Below are positions 1 to 12,123 of a DNA stretch of 64,000 bases, piece by piece. The stretch comes from Gonatopus flavifemur (Eukaryota; Arthropoda; Insecta; Hymenoptera; Dryinidae): contig JAFFJZ010000025.1 in assembly GCA_018340375.1 (NCBI GenBank), positions 1,937,501 to 2,001,500 of the forward strand, given 5' to 3'. A program made the translations under genes and the position numbers. The notes under the pieces are model-generated. The model was given only the letters and a program-made list of their open reading frames with translations, made no database searches and was not told the DNA's origin. Position 1 is the first letter of the stretch; each line of letters starts with the position of its first letter.

Positions 1-277
1 TTGAAGTTCGTGATAAGCATTATTTCTTGAGAAACTTTGATGAGAACGCCTGATATCAGTACTTCATCAAGTGAATTTAATGTACCATGAATTCTCGTTG
101 TTTCAACAATATCACAGTCAAAACGGTCAATTTCCGAAAAATGCTGGATCAGTCATTTTTGATGAATTTTCCATAGACTGTGATCGATAATCGATGAAAA
201 TTTCTGATCCATGAATATCTATACAAGATTTCTGTAAGAGAGGGCATGACAAAACAATAGCGGGTTATAAATAGAAA
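1..277. other. Flanking AT-rich DNA, no gene seen
   Basis: Unique-looking AT-rich sequence before the satellite array. I see no open frame of note, no repeat shared with the rest of the window and no RNA gene. Confidence 0.5.
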
Positions 278-2971
278 TAAATACATTAGAATATTCACTC
301 GTAGGTTGAGGAATGTGGAGTTGGCAGATGCCCGTATCGTTCCTTATTAACGGATAGAAGAAGTCCAATATCGCAGGCAATGGCGAATAACTTTTATTCA
401 GAAAAGTATAATCCGAGGTTTCGACCGAGTTTCAGCCATATCCAAGGATAATACAAAATCATAATGGCGAAGGATTTGTCTGTCCCATCGTCGTTGAAAA
501 ACCTCGCTGACAAGAGGACAGAGGTGGAATAAGAATATTCACTCGTAGTTTGAGGAATGTGGAGTTGGCAGATGCCCGTATCGTTCCTTATTAACGGATA
601 GAAGAAGTCCAATATCGCGGGCAATGGCGAATAACTTTTATTTTGAAAAGTATAATCCGACGTTGCGACAGAGTTTCGGCCATTTTCAAGGGTAATACGA
701 AATCATAATGGCGAAGGATTTGTCTGTTCCATCGTCGTTAGAAAACCTCGTTGACAAGAGGACAGAGGTAGAATTAGAATAATCACTCGTAGGTTGAGGA
801 AAGTGGAGTTGGCAGATGCTCGGATCGTTCCTTATCAACGGATGGAAGAAGTCCAATATCGCGGGCAATGGCGAATAACTTTTATTTGAAAAAGTGTTAT
901 TAGTATTAAATCAGTATTATTAGTATTAAAGTATATTACGTCGGATTATACTTTTTTAAATGAAAGTTATTCGCCATTGCCCGCGATATTGGACTTTTTC
1001 TATCCGTTAATAAGGAACGATACGGGCATTTGCCAACTCCACATTCCTCAACCTACGAGTGAATATTCTCATTCTACCTCTGTCCTCTTGTCAACGAGGT
1101 CTTTCAACGACGATGGAACAGACGAATCCTTCGCCATTATGATTCCGTATTATCCTTGGATATGGCTGAAACTCGGTCGAAACGTCGGATTATACTTTTC
1201 TGAATGAAAGTTATTCGCCATTGCCCGCGATATTGGACTTCTTCTATCCGTTAATAAGGAACGATACGGGCATCTGCCAACTCCACATTCCTCAACCTAC
1301 GAGTGAATATTCTTATTCTACCTCTGTCCTCTTGTCAACGAGGTTTCTCAACGACGATGGAACAGACAAATCCTTCGTCATCATGGTTTTGTATTATCCT
1401 TGGATATGGCTGAAACTCGGTCGAAACGTCGGATTATACTTTTCTGAATGGAAGTCATTCGCCATTGCCCGCGATATTGGACTTCTTCTATCCGTTAATA
1501 AGGAACGATACGGGCATCTGCCAACTCTACATTCCTCACCCTACGAGTGAATATTCTCATTCTACCTCTGTTCTCTTGTCAACGAGGTTTCTCAACGACG
1601 ATGGAACGGACAAATCCTTCGTCATCATGATTTTGTATTATCCTTGGATATGGCTGAAACTCGGTCGAAACGTCGGATTATACTTTTCTGAATGGAAGTC
1701 ATTCGCCATTGCCCGCGATATTGGACTCCTTCTGTCCGTTGATAAGGAACGATACGGGCATCTGCCAACTCCACATTCCTTAACCTACGAGTGAATATTC
1801 TCATTCTACCTCTGTCCTCTTGTCAACGAGGTTTTTCAACGACGATGGAACAGACGAATCCTTCGCCATTATGATTCCGTATTATCCTTGGATATGGCTG
1901 AAACTCGGTCGAAACGTCGGATTATACTTTTCTGAATGGAAGTCATTCGCCATTGCCCGCGATATTGGACTCCTCCTATCCGTTAATAAGGAACGATACG
2001 GGCATCTGCCAACTCCACATTCCTCAACCTACGAGTGAATATTCTAATTCTACCTCTGTCCTCTTGTCAACGACGTTTGTTAACGACGATGTAACAGACA
2101 ACACCTTCGTCATTATGATTTTGTATTATCCTTGGATATGGCTGAAACTCGGTCGAAACGTCGGATTATACTTTTCTGAATGGAAGTCATTCGCCATTGC
2201 CCGCGATATTGGACTCCTTCTGTCCGTTGATAAGGAACGATACGGGCATCTGCCAACTCCACATTCCTTAACCTACGAGTGAATATTCTCATTCTACCTC
2301 TGTCCTCTTGTCAACGAGGTTTTTCAACGACGATGGAACAGACGAATCCTTCGCCATTATGATTCCGTATTATCCTTGGATATGGCTGAAACTCGGTCGA
2401 AACGTCGGATTATACTTTTCTGAATGGAAGTCATTCGCCATTGCCCGCGATATTGGACTCCTTCTGTCCGTTGTTAAGGAACGATATGGGCATCTGCCAA
2501 CTCCACATTCCTTAACCTACGAGTGAATATTCTCATTCTACCTCTGTCCTCTTGTCAACAAGGTTTTTCAACGACGATGGAACAGACGAATCCTTCGCAA
2601 TTATGATTCCGTATTATCCTTGGATATGGCTGAAACTCGGTCGAAACGTCGGATTATACTTTTCTGAATGGAAGTCATTCGCCATTGCCCGCGATATTGG
2701 ACTCCTCCTATCCGTTAATAAGGAACGATACGGGCATCCGCCAACTCCACATTCCTCAACCTACGAGTGAATATTCTTATTCTACCTCTGTCCTCTTGTC
2801 AACGAGGTTCCTCAACGACGATGGAACAGACAAATCCTTCGTCCTCGTGATTTTGTATTATCCTTGAAAATGGCCGAAACTCGGTCGAGACGTCGGATTA
2901 TACTTTTCAAAATAAAAGTTATTCGCCATTGCCCGCGATATTGGACTCCTCCTATCCGTTAATAAATACAT
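278..2971. repeat. 244-bp satellite array with inverted block
   Basis: The anchor gccattgcccgcgatatt recurs at 973, 1217, 1461, 1705, 1949, 2193, 2437, 2681 and 2925, exactly 244 bp apart each time. On the opposite strand the same anchor recurs with its end at 384, 628 and 872, again 244 bp apart. The array therefore has about 2.5 monomers in minus orientation (287 to about 900), a short AT-rich spacer (about 900-965), then about 8.2 monomers in plus orientation (to 2962). TAAATACAT lies at both edges (278-286 and 2963-2971) and may be a target-site duplication. Monomers differ by substitutions only. Open frames of 60-109 codons run through the monomers but begin at TTG rather than ATG, and 244 is not a multiple of three, so I do not regard them as genes. 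The layout of tandem units in inverted arms with a 9-bp duplication recalls Foldback elements, although the two tips lie at different monomer phases. Confidence 0.93.
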
Positions 2972-4770
2972 GAATCTTCTCACTAAGGGTGTGCAAGAGA
3001 CTCTTTCCCATCAGGTCGGGAAATGATTGTTGTTTCCGGGTCGGATACTCGAATTTTTCCGAATTTTCATTTCATCGATTCACTCAGAATATTTCAATTT
3101 CTCGAATCAGATTATATTATTCAAAATTCTCCCAGAATTTTCATATTAATTTCCTGAACCTGCACAGGAAGAACAGTTCAGGTCCATTACGAAGATTTCT
3201 TGGTATCTCAGCTGAATGATATCGCTGAATTTCAGTGAGATACAAGTTCAGCTGCACTGAAAGGAATAATGACTAATACCAAAAATAGTACATTGTGTAC
3301 CAAGGAGGTAAAGAGCGTCTTCCAACGACGGGCGTGATGTTTCCAATACGAGTCGTCGGCATGTGCGCCGAAGGCGCGCGTGCCGGAGACGAGTAATAAA
3401 AACATCGCGCGAGGCGTTGAAGGCTCTGCCTCCGTGGTGCACACAGTACTTTATGTAACAAAGTACGGTTTGTAAGTATTTTGTATGTAAGAGAAACGTG
3501 CGAGCGCTAGGGACTTCTGCCCCTCAAGACATTAATAGGACATTTGCCTACAGTGTGGCATCTCCACCACTGACTGCCCCCAGTCGCCGAAACTATCATT
3601 TTCTTGCACTGAGAAGCGCATGAAAATACGCGCAAATCGTATTGTGTTACATAAAATATATTCTCGACTATTTCCAAGAATATATACTCTTGAATGCAGT
3701 TAATATGGTGTAGAGCCAAGAGAAATTTTCTTGAATCAAGGAAATATTTTCTCAATTCAAGAGATCTATGCTTGGTTTCAGAAGAATTTTCTTAAATCAA
3801 GAGAAAATATTTTGGAACAAATGAATTTCTTGGAACAGGAAAATTCATTGTTAATGATAGTAATTATTTCTCTCGGTGTGCAGTGAGTAAACTTTATTAC
3901 TGATGAAATTTAATTTCCACCACTCGAATATGTCAGAGTAACTTATGCCCTGATCAAGAGGCGAGAAACAATGCTGGTCCCTGCCTCGGGACAGTGCGAA
4001 CCTGAGAACTGAAGCAAGACAGGAAAAGGGGTTCGGCCAGCCAGCCAGGGGGAACGAGAATACTCCAGGGAGAGTTTGAATCATCAAAAGAAGATAATTG
4101 GTTACGATTGACTAGCTTGAATGAAGAAAATTGTTACTTCCAAAAGGGAGCTGGAAGCAAGTTGCGAATTTAAAAATAAGAAAAAACGTAACCACAACAT
4201 AATCCAATCCCCAACAGATATGAAAAGAGAGCACGAAAGGTACAAAGAAATCATTCGGGGAGCGCACTTTACAATTTCGTCGAAGTAAGGGAGGACAAAG
4301 AATCCGTAGTTGGCGTGGCCCTTGTGGTACCACCCGCACCGTTTTCCCAAATGAAGCTTCTCCAAATAGCGAGAAAAATAGATGAGTGACGGCCACCCAC
4401 CACTCACCGTAGATGCTGGCAAGTGCAACCCGCGAACTCCACAACATATCTCCAGTATACTTCCAAATTAGCCAAGAGCCAGCAACGATGTACGTACATG
4501 TACACAGGGCAACGCAGAGTGAGTTTTCCTCCGGCTTCCGCCTTCTCCCCTGGTGGAAATCCAAAAGTGAAGGAAGAGGGTATTGGAACAAATGAAACGT
4601 GAAAACATTTCCATTCCCTCCCAAATTACTTTTAGGTGACTCTTTGTTACTCTTAGGTGACTCTTCGCTTGCGCTTTCGTCGCGTTTCAACGCTTCATTT
4701 TCACCAGAGTCCTCCGTGGCCCGACGTGTTGTCGTATGCCTTATGGACTCGTAATATCCTCGTTTTCCCA
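2972..4770. other. Intergenic DNA with one dispersed-repeat segment
   Basis: No recognisable gene. Around 3790-3890 a segment (gaatttcttggaacagg, then a gatagtaattatttctctc stretch) resembles 15935-16010, so it belongs to a dispersed repeat. A 219-codon minus-strand frame begins at 4771, but it has no recognisable domain and a biased composition; I do not call it. Confidence 0.4.
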
Positions 4771-4804
4771 TTGGTCAACGCTACGGACTATTGCCGTTGA
4801 CCAA
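4771..4804. repeat. Short perfect hairpin
   Basis: TTGGTCAACG at 4771-4780 is repeated as CGTTGACCAA at 4795-4804, giving a 10-bp stem and 14-nt loop. It is probably part of a decayed inverted-repeat element; function unknown. Confidence 0.6.
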
Positions 4805-5077
4805 TTAGTGATCTCTTCGAATTTCTCTTGTGGTTACTTATGAGAAACTTTTCTCTCGGAATGAGGTATATCCGTGGGGGACGCTGTGGTCTGATTTTGG
4901 TAGCGATTCCGTTTGATCCGACGAGTTATTCTCCGATAACCTCGCAAGGCCGCCAGGTTCCCGATTGGTCGAGACTCTGAATAGCATTCCTCCATGCGAG
5001 GTGTTATGGAAGGACGAGCCCTGGATCCAGAGATGTTCTAGTAACTTCCTAGTTACTTTTGGAGAATGCCTTGGAGG

Positions 5078-5233
5078 AGTTGGTGGGCAGTGCCATCTTT
5101 ACAAATTTTTCTTGCTTCTTCGATCGACGTGTAACAAAGTACAGTGTATGGGCAACTGCCCATCGGCTGTCCTTTGTTACACGTCAAATGGAGTAGAAAG
5201 AAGGATTTGTAAAGACGGCACTGTTGGTGGGTA
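5078..5233. repeat. Foldback element, about 155 bp
   Basis: The segment folds back on itself with arms of about 70 bp. ggtgggcagtgccatcttta on the left pairs with taaagacggcactgttggtg on the right, and the centre has cgtgtaacaaag facing ctttgttacacg. It is a MITE or hairpin remnant; no coding sequence. Confidence 0.75.
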
Positions 5234-5627
5234 GTTCTACGACTCGAATCCGTTCTGAGACGTGGTCGAAGGCGTTGTGGGGCCGATGTAATGTAATTGG
5301 TGGGGTAAAGGGAAAAGGATGGCTGCAGGCTGAGCTTGGGGATTCCGATGAACGGTGGGCGGGTGGTGTTGACTCCGTTGACGGTGTTCCCACGACTCGA
5401 TATTGATGGTCCATTCTCAAGCGTCAGGTGTCTCCAAAGACGCTACTCTCTCGAACGGCATTGGTCCTTCGGGTATTGCCATCATCGGTGGGGGAAAACC
5501 TCGGGAAGAATCGAACATACATGAATGGAAGGATCCATTATTCCAGTGTGCCCCTCGAGAGACCTTGCGGAAAAACCGTCGCTGCATCTAGCTATCTCTT
5601 CCTAACTCGATTTCTGAGCAACGTGTT

Positions 5628-5885
5628 CGTGATAGGTGGTGGTCAGTGATGCCAGATTCGAGACCGAGGGCGTTTTCACTCACCCCATTGGCCGCTTCCC
5701 CTTTCTCCCACCATGCGCAATAAGTCGCGTGAGCGACAGAGGAAGAGTGACTATCACTCTCTCGCTCGCTCGACTTATTGTGCATGGTGGAAGGGGAAGC
5801 GGTCGATGGAAAGGGTGAAAGTGGTCTCGGTCTCGAATCTGGCATCACTGGTGGTGGTTGTAACAGCTTTGTACGTGATATATCA
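5628..5885. repeat. Foldback element (MITE-like), about 255 bp
   Basis: Long palindrome centred near 5750. tgatgccagattcgagacc at about 5648 is inverted as ggtctcgaatctggcatca at about 5826, and the inner arms share the ccaccatgcgcaataagtcg / cgacttattgtgcatggtgg pairing. Frames crossing it are mirror images of one another and are not genes. Confidence 0.8.
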
Positions 5886-5991
5886 CGTTGCAAATGTTTA
5901 GCGAGGACGTTTATACTTTCACTCCGAAATAGCGACTGAATCGTATGGGTATGACATCTAAACACATTCAGCTACACAGTCTAGCTAAACA

Positions 5992-6398
5992 GTCTAGCTC
6001 AGGGGGGTGCAACTCGATAAAAACTATACGTAACGTTTTGTCACCATTCGATATTTCCCAAACTTTCCGCAAGAGACGCTGATTGTACTATCAGAAAAAG
6101 TCACGTGATACGATAATTTTTTGGCGCCTAATTTTGCATTTGAAATCGCTTGACAAATCATATCAATAATGGTGTTGATATATACATACAATTCTTGAAT
6201 ATGTCACATAACCAAATATGATGATGACGATACTGACACTCGTATCACGTACGTAGTGTACAAAAAAAACATCACGTGATTTTGACTTAGCTACAGACAG
6301 CGCCGTTCACGGACTTCAAGTGAAGTTTACTGTGGTGACAAAACGTTTCGCGAAACATTTGAAGATGATTAGGTGAGTTGCATCCCCCTGGTCTAGCT
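5992..6398. mobile_element. 391-bp non-autonomous hAT-like MITE with 8-bp TSD
   Basis: The element occupies 6000-6390. Its left end is CAGGGGGGTGCAACTC and the inverted right end is CAGGGGGATGCAACTC, matching at 15 of 16 positions. GTCTAGCT flanks it directly on both sides (5992-5999 and 6391-6398). An 8-bp duplication with ends beginning CAG is the pattern of the hAT superfamily. It has no coding capacity; inner segments (gttttgtcacca and tggtgacaaaac) are also inverted. The flanking 8-mer occurs once more just upstream (5978-5985), so the target itself may have been locally repeated. Confidence 0.88.
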
Positions 6399-6444
6399 AT
6401 AATTCAGCTGTGACAGATAGGATTTCTCGCTGCTATTCCCAAGT

Positions 6445-6662
6445 AAGCCTACTTAGGAGTAGAGGTTATGCATTTCCAGAAGTATTCTGAGAAAGACGTT
6501 CATGATATTTTATGCAACATGAAAGAAACAATTCGAGGAGGATCTTTTCTGAAGAACGAATCATTCTTGAATCTTGTTCGTCTCATGTTGCATAACACAT
6601 CTTGAAGATACCTTTTGAAATACTTCCGGAACTCCCTAACCTCTACTGCTATGCTCAGATAC
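6445..6662. repeat. Foldback element, about 215 bp
   Basis: Arms of about 100 bp: gtagaggttatgcatttcc on the left against the inverted ctaacctctac on the right, and tatgcaacatga against tcatgttgcata nearer the centre. It is a MITE-like palindrome without coding capacity. Confidence 0.75.
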
Positions 6663-8440
6663 AAAAATGTTTCAATAGTGACATGCAAGCCAAGAAAAGT
6701 TCACATTAGAGTACCAAGGTGTTCTCGTATGAAGTATTGTTATTGGTAGGAAAACGAGATAGTGACACCATAATGAAGACATGATGTTCACATTTTATGC
6801 ATTATTGCAAGCTGAGTGGGGTTTATGATGTATGTTCACAGCACATTATGTTAGGTAATATTTAAAGCACGTTTTTCTATCAGGGTGTGGGAGGTGCTCA
6901 TAAATTCCCACTCAAATGTGAACATTTTATTCGCAGCATTCTCCCATCGTACCAAAATGCTATTAGTTGGTCTGGCTTTGAATATCTTGGAATTGGTATT
7001 TTTGAATATCAAAACGTTAATATCATATTATAATTGAGAAGTGACCATAATCCTGGATTGAATTTCAAAATAAACTCCAATTGTTAGATGCTTGGGATAA
7101 CCTCAATTTAAAATGTCATGATGCGAGGAAAGTTTCTCTGAATCTCACTGAAAACTGTGAGAAACACAGGAGAATCCTCAGAAAATCTGGGAAACCCTGA
7201 GAACCTATGAAAATTTTTCCAAACTCTGAGAGCCTTGAAAAATTCTGAAAATCTCTGAAGAATTCTGAAGGACCCTCACTTATCGGGCACATTTTTCTAC
7301 TGAGAATCTTTCTGAATATTTATGAATATCTCTGAAAATCTCTGGATTCTTCAGGAAAACTATGAAAATCTCTGAAAAACTCTTCACTGGAAATCTCTGA
7401 AAATGTCAATGATTTTCAGGGCAATTTTTCCACTAGATTAGTCCTAATTGGAGACTTATTCCTATATTGCGTAAAGGATTTTACATATTTTGAATGGATT
7501 CAATAAATTCCAATATATTGGTGAATGAGGTCTACTCCTAGATGGCATTCTTCCATGATTTGTAATGTCTTAGTTTTTATACAACGACCCACAAAATACT
7601 TGACCTCGAAGGAACTTCAATTCACAGATATCTCGAAATTCATTGAATTGATTTGGAGTATATTATAATAATAAGTTTGATCAAGTAATATGAAAATGAA
7701 CTTTCAATCGTAATATCGTAATATTACATCCATGTGGAGCTGAGATATCGACATATGGGACATGATCACTTCGCGATACAATCTTTGTCAATTTTCCAGC
7801 CAACATTGGAAACTGTCACAACGTTGTTTGGAAGATGTCTAAGTGATGCGTCGATTTCTGCCACCTTTTTTTTGCAATACACGGGTTAGCACCCTTTGAT
7901 ATAAAAAGTAAATACAGAATCAATACAAGACAGCGTCCAAAGATGCATGAAATACAATTACAATATGGTCATGCATTAACCGACAGTTTAAACCGATTCA
8001 AGGAAACACCAAACAATTCCATCGACCGATCGAAATTATTTGCTAATTCACAAATGCGAGAAATGGGATCATAATTTCCAAACAGATTTAAATTGTACAG
8101 GTCTAAATAAAAGCGCTCTCCTAACTGGTCTACCGGGGATGTTAAAATTAACTTCACTCAGCAATGACTCGCAATCAAGAAAACCAATAATCAATTTAAA
8201 AAGAAATAGGAGATCATTCATTTGTCTCCGCTCTTCTTTTTGATGTCATCTCGAGATTTCTAAATTCTATCAAAAAGTTATCTGTGATGCTCTTAGGTAG
8301 CATTTAGAACTCTTGATAAGACGTCAAAAAGGTGGCAAAAACCGAGGCATTGGAGATCATTTCGACACATTTCAGATAACATAATGAAGGTTTCGAATGA
8401 CCCCGAGTAGAAAAAAAAGTTAGTGGAAAGTTCGTCAAAG
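6663..8440. other. AT-rich intergenic DNA with ctgaaaatct low complexity
   Basis: Between about 7140 and 7420 the sequence is a degenerate run of ctgaaaatctctga-like units. Elsewhere I see no gene, RNA or inverted repeat. Confidence 0.5.
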
Positions 8441-8775
8441 TAATCAAGAGACACGATGGTGTCTCGAGCCAAGGACATTAAAAAAATCGATCGATTATAA
8501 TCGATAATAAAGAAGCAGAAGTCGTCGTCCACTTTCGTGTATCTTTACAGCTAAATTGAGATTTTCTATAGTCCGAAAATCTTTAACTTACAATAACTCA
8601 ACACCTATTGAATATGACGGAAAAAAATGATACTTTTAGTATATAATATACACTTTCTGTGTAATATAGACTATACACTTTCGTTCAAGCACACTACGAA
8701 CTATCCCCGTTTATCCGAACACGAAGATATAAACATTCCAATTTTGATGCGATCAAAATACTATGGATTTCCGTC
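8441..8775 (+). repeat. Dispersed hairpin repeat, copy 1
   Basis: Begins taatcaagagacacgatgg and ends near tgatgcgatcaaaata. It matches copy 2 (9321-9600) along its length and copy 4 (60785-61745, minus strand) at both ends. The first 25 bp contain a hairpin at 8448-8465 (GAGACAC GATG GTGTCTC). A second, weaker hairpin surrounds cgtgtatctttacag near 8536. No coding potential. Confidence 0.85.
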
Positions 8776-8953
8776 CATCATCAGACCCTTCCGAAGTAGC
8801 TGATCCAAGTGATCCAGATCACTTTTCAAGCATTTTGATTGGTTGGAAAATGATCCGGATCACTCGGATCAGGTACTTTGGAAGGCTGCTTCATCACTTT
8901 TCAACATCAGTCAGTTTCGCAAGTTTTGGTGGATCTTATTGGTTGGTTTCTCC

Positions 8954-9060
8954 GCAAGTTTTTGGGTGAAGTTTCGTCGCAAGGTTTTGGGTGGAGTTTC
9001 GTCGCAAGTTCTTGGTTGAGGTTTTGTCGCAAGTTTTTGGGTGGGGTTTCGTCACAAGTT
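8954..9060. repeat. 25-bp minisatellite, four copies
   Basis: Four consecutive 25-bp units of the type gcaagtttttgggtggagtt plus tcgtc run from 8954 to 9053, with the start of a fifth to about 9060. Units differ by one to four substitutions and none has an indel. Peptide frames through it are simple repeats and are not called. Confidence 0.88.
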
Positions 9061-9320
9061 CCATCACCGCAATTTCGGATCTCATCGGTTGGATGACGCA
9101 CCCAGCGTTCAATAGCGTCCATTTTGTTCGATTCTTTTCCTCTCTATTCCAACGTCCAATAGTGAGTCGATTTGGAGGAGAATATGTGATATATACGTCG
9201 CAGTTCTTGCAACTATATACTAGTAGTATATTGACTTTTGCAAAACGAATTCGAGTGAGTTGATGTAACGTATTCTCTGTCCCTTCCTTTTTTCTCCAGC
9301 AATCAATGGCGTTCACTTCG

Positions 9321-9620
9321 ATATCAAGAGACGCGGTAGCGTCTCGACGCCAAGTACATAAAAACCCTGAAAAAAATGAAGAAGCATGAGTCGTGCGCTA
9401 CCGTGTATCTATACACGTAAACTGAGATTTGATATAGTCAAAAAATCTTTAACCCACGATAACTCATCACACATTAAATTTCACGGAAAAATAATTACAC
9501 TTCTACTATATGATTCGAATACACACTTTCGATCAAGCACACTACGAAGTTGATCCGTTCACGCGATCCCGAGATACAAACGTTTCAAATTCTCATGCGA
9601 TCAAAACATCAGGATTTTTC
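9321..9620 (+). repeat. Dispersed hairpin repeat, copy 2
   Basis: Second direct copy about 880 bp from copy 1. It has a perfect hairpin at 9328-9345 (GAGACGC GGTA GCGTCTC) and another at 9402-9417 (cgtgtat ct atacacg). It ends with catgcgatcaaaacatcagg, like copy 1. Confidence 0.87.
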
Positions 9621-10900
9621 TTCATCATCATCGCTGATTTCAATTTATTTTAATCACGATAGCGACGATAGTTCTTCGTCATCGGAATTCGGGAGGGTTT
9701 CTTCCATTGGCATAGAGATATTCTGTCTCTTTCCTTCTTTGGACATCCAATATTCTGTCCTTTTTCCTTTCTTCCAATATCCAATCGCATTCACCTCAGT
9801 TAACCTCAGATTCGTTGGAATCTCCAGAATAGTGATCAGCATCGTAAAAGGAGATTCATACGGAAATTATGTGAGTTATATAGGAATGAAGAAACATGAA
9901 TTTGGAAAAAACACTGAAAGAACCGATTTTTTCAAAAAATCATGTCTATCCCGCACAAAAACCTAAAGACAAAAACAATCACAGTTCCGTAATCAGAAAA
10001 AGTTGAACTTTAAGGAAAAAAATTGTTCATAATGATAGCTGGAAAAAAATATAATCATTTACAAGAGTGAAGTTGGGGTATTTTGAAGAATTCACAATCA
10101 GTGCATTGAAGATATTTATCGGAATATTAGGGGGGGAAAAATATGGAAACCGATAAAAATAATGTTCGGAACAGTATTTTATAGCAAGAATAGACTTTAA
10201 TAGAACTTTATACTATTATTTAAATTATCGCCAGACTAGAAGTAACACACGCGCGCTACGCGCACGTAGATTGCATTCCTGGAGTCATTGCACTGAAGTA
10301 TATATTTCTTCACTCCAAATGTACGAAAATTATGGGACATTAGTGAAGCGCCGTATAAGAATAGTCTTCAGTTTTCTTTACTTCAGATCAGTGAGAAACT
10401 TAGTAATTTCATACACAATTCTCATGACTCAATTTTCAGAGTTAGGTGTGCCCTACTACTGCGTAATTAGTTCTATATTGTACATGAGGCCGATTATAAT
10501 AGCTGTCTGCCCCATTGAGAGAAATAATGATTCAGACCAAGAAGATGCATTTTTGAATATTTTTAAGAATACATATTTTTGATTACTCTAGCTAAGCCCA
10601 TCAATGAAAACATAGCCGATAATCGACCGATATATATGGCTGATGTTGAATGGCTAAGAATTGATTCCCAGTGCTGAGCCAAACATGGTTGACCAATACT
10701 GGTTGACAAAGCAGAAAAAACTGAAAATACAACATTGTAATCTTGAATCAAATTGAAATAAATTCATCTTGAATTTATTGGACACATGAGGATTCTCACC
10801 AAGCACTTTTCACATTCCGTCGAATGGATCTGATTATCCAATGAACCTTTAAAAGCTGTCAAAAATTGTTGCATGAAACATCCTTGGCATATATTTATTA
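9621..10900. other. Intergenic DNA, no supported gene
   Basis: A 138-codon plus-strand frame ends at 9966. It has a serine-rich start and no recognisable domain, so it is not called. From about 10585 to 10700 the sequence resembles the CAGCCGATAATCGG-type repeat that recurs at 10925, 14800 and 15340-15860. Confidence 0.4.
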
Positions 10901-11089
10901 AATACCCATACAGGAAACCCCGAGAATGTAAACACAGCCAATAATCGGCCCATGTATGGCTACCATTTAATGGCCAATAATGGATTCACATCATTGGCAC
11001 AACTGTGGCCCACCACTGGCTGATAAGAAAGGCCAGTAATGAAAACAGCCGATAACACAGGCCTGCGAGGTTTTTCCCCCTTGGAACTG

Positions 11090-11705
11090 GTGACCATTTT
11101 CCGAAGTAATTTGCTGCGTAGAATCCGAATCCGGAGCCAGAATTGGGCTATCACGTCAGGATTTTGAGATATCTGAGGGTAAATACGCGAAAAATGCGGT
11201 TTTTCGCTACTTTTGAGGTTATGTACAGGACGCATAAGATTTTTTTGATCTTTTCTCTGAACTTCATCAATTTGCACTACTCTTCCCGTTTAAAATGAGC
11301 TATTGAACGTTCATGTACGATTTTTTCTCGCAAAGTTACGACCATTCTAAGTTGTGTAATATGTCCCAACAACAGAATGAGTATTCGCATTTATTACACT
11401 GATCGACAATGAAATTCTCCTTCAAATGAAATTCTCTTTTCTGAAGTAATTTTCTGCGTAGAATCCAAATCCGGAGTCAGGATTGGGCCATCGCGTAAGC
11501 ATTTCAAGATATTTAAGATTAGGTCCACGAAAAATGGGTTTTTTGATTACTTTGGAATTCATGTACTGAGTGCACAATTTTTTTTAGTCTTTTCTTCTAA
11601 TTGCATCATCCAGTACTACTCTTACTCTTCAAGATAAGCTATTAATCGGTGACCTACAATTTCTCCTTGCAGAGTTACGAGTATTCCAAGTTGTGAAATA
11701 TATCC
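11090..11705 (+). repeat. Tandem subterminal repeats, about 270 bp each
   Basis: A unit beginning gaagtaatttgctgcgtaga at about 11097 recurs at about 11443 (gaagtaattttctgcgtaga). Both continue through a shared segment to gttacgaccattctaagttg and gttacgagtattccaagttg. The offset is about 346 bp. The same unit is found inverted at the other end of the transposon, so these are likely subterminal elements of it. Confidence 0.75.
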
Positions 11706-12123
11706 CCAAGATTATAATATTTCTAGGATCTCCTGAGGGTGCTGCCAGGATGTATGGGAATGAAAATTCTAATTTTCTAATATGATATTCTTATTCAGCG
11801 ACCCAAAAACTTATATGTTCACATATTCAAGGAAAATTTCCTTCAAAAAATGGGTTCCCAAAAGGGTTGATAATTCACAGACCTGCGGAATATAAGTTTT
11901 TATTTTCCCTTCGAACAATAATGGTTCCTTTCCAGGTATTCAGATTGTGGAACTAAAATATAACGCCAGTTTTTTTACAGCACATCGGGATTCATTTTTA
12001 TGTGAGATATGAATATTTACAGTTTTTTAAACAATTTGTATGAACGAAAAATATATACGTTTTATATAAAATTCAGACATGGGGCTGCACTGGTTTCAAA
12101 CAAGACCTAAGATACTAGATAAA

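Noticed and set aside
394..2867. Many repeated open frames of 60-109 codons in the satellite
   Set aside because: They start at TTG, follow the 244-bp monomer and change phase each unit; the strict period explains them.
4112..4771. 219-codon minus-strand frame
   Set aside because: No domain, odd composition, overlaps another long frame in a different register, and lies beside a palindromic element. Could be a lone first exon, but nothing supports it.
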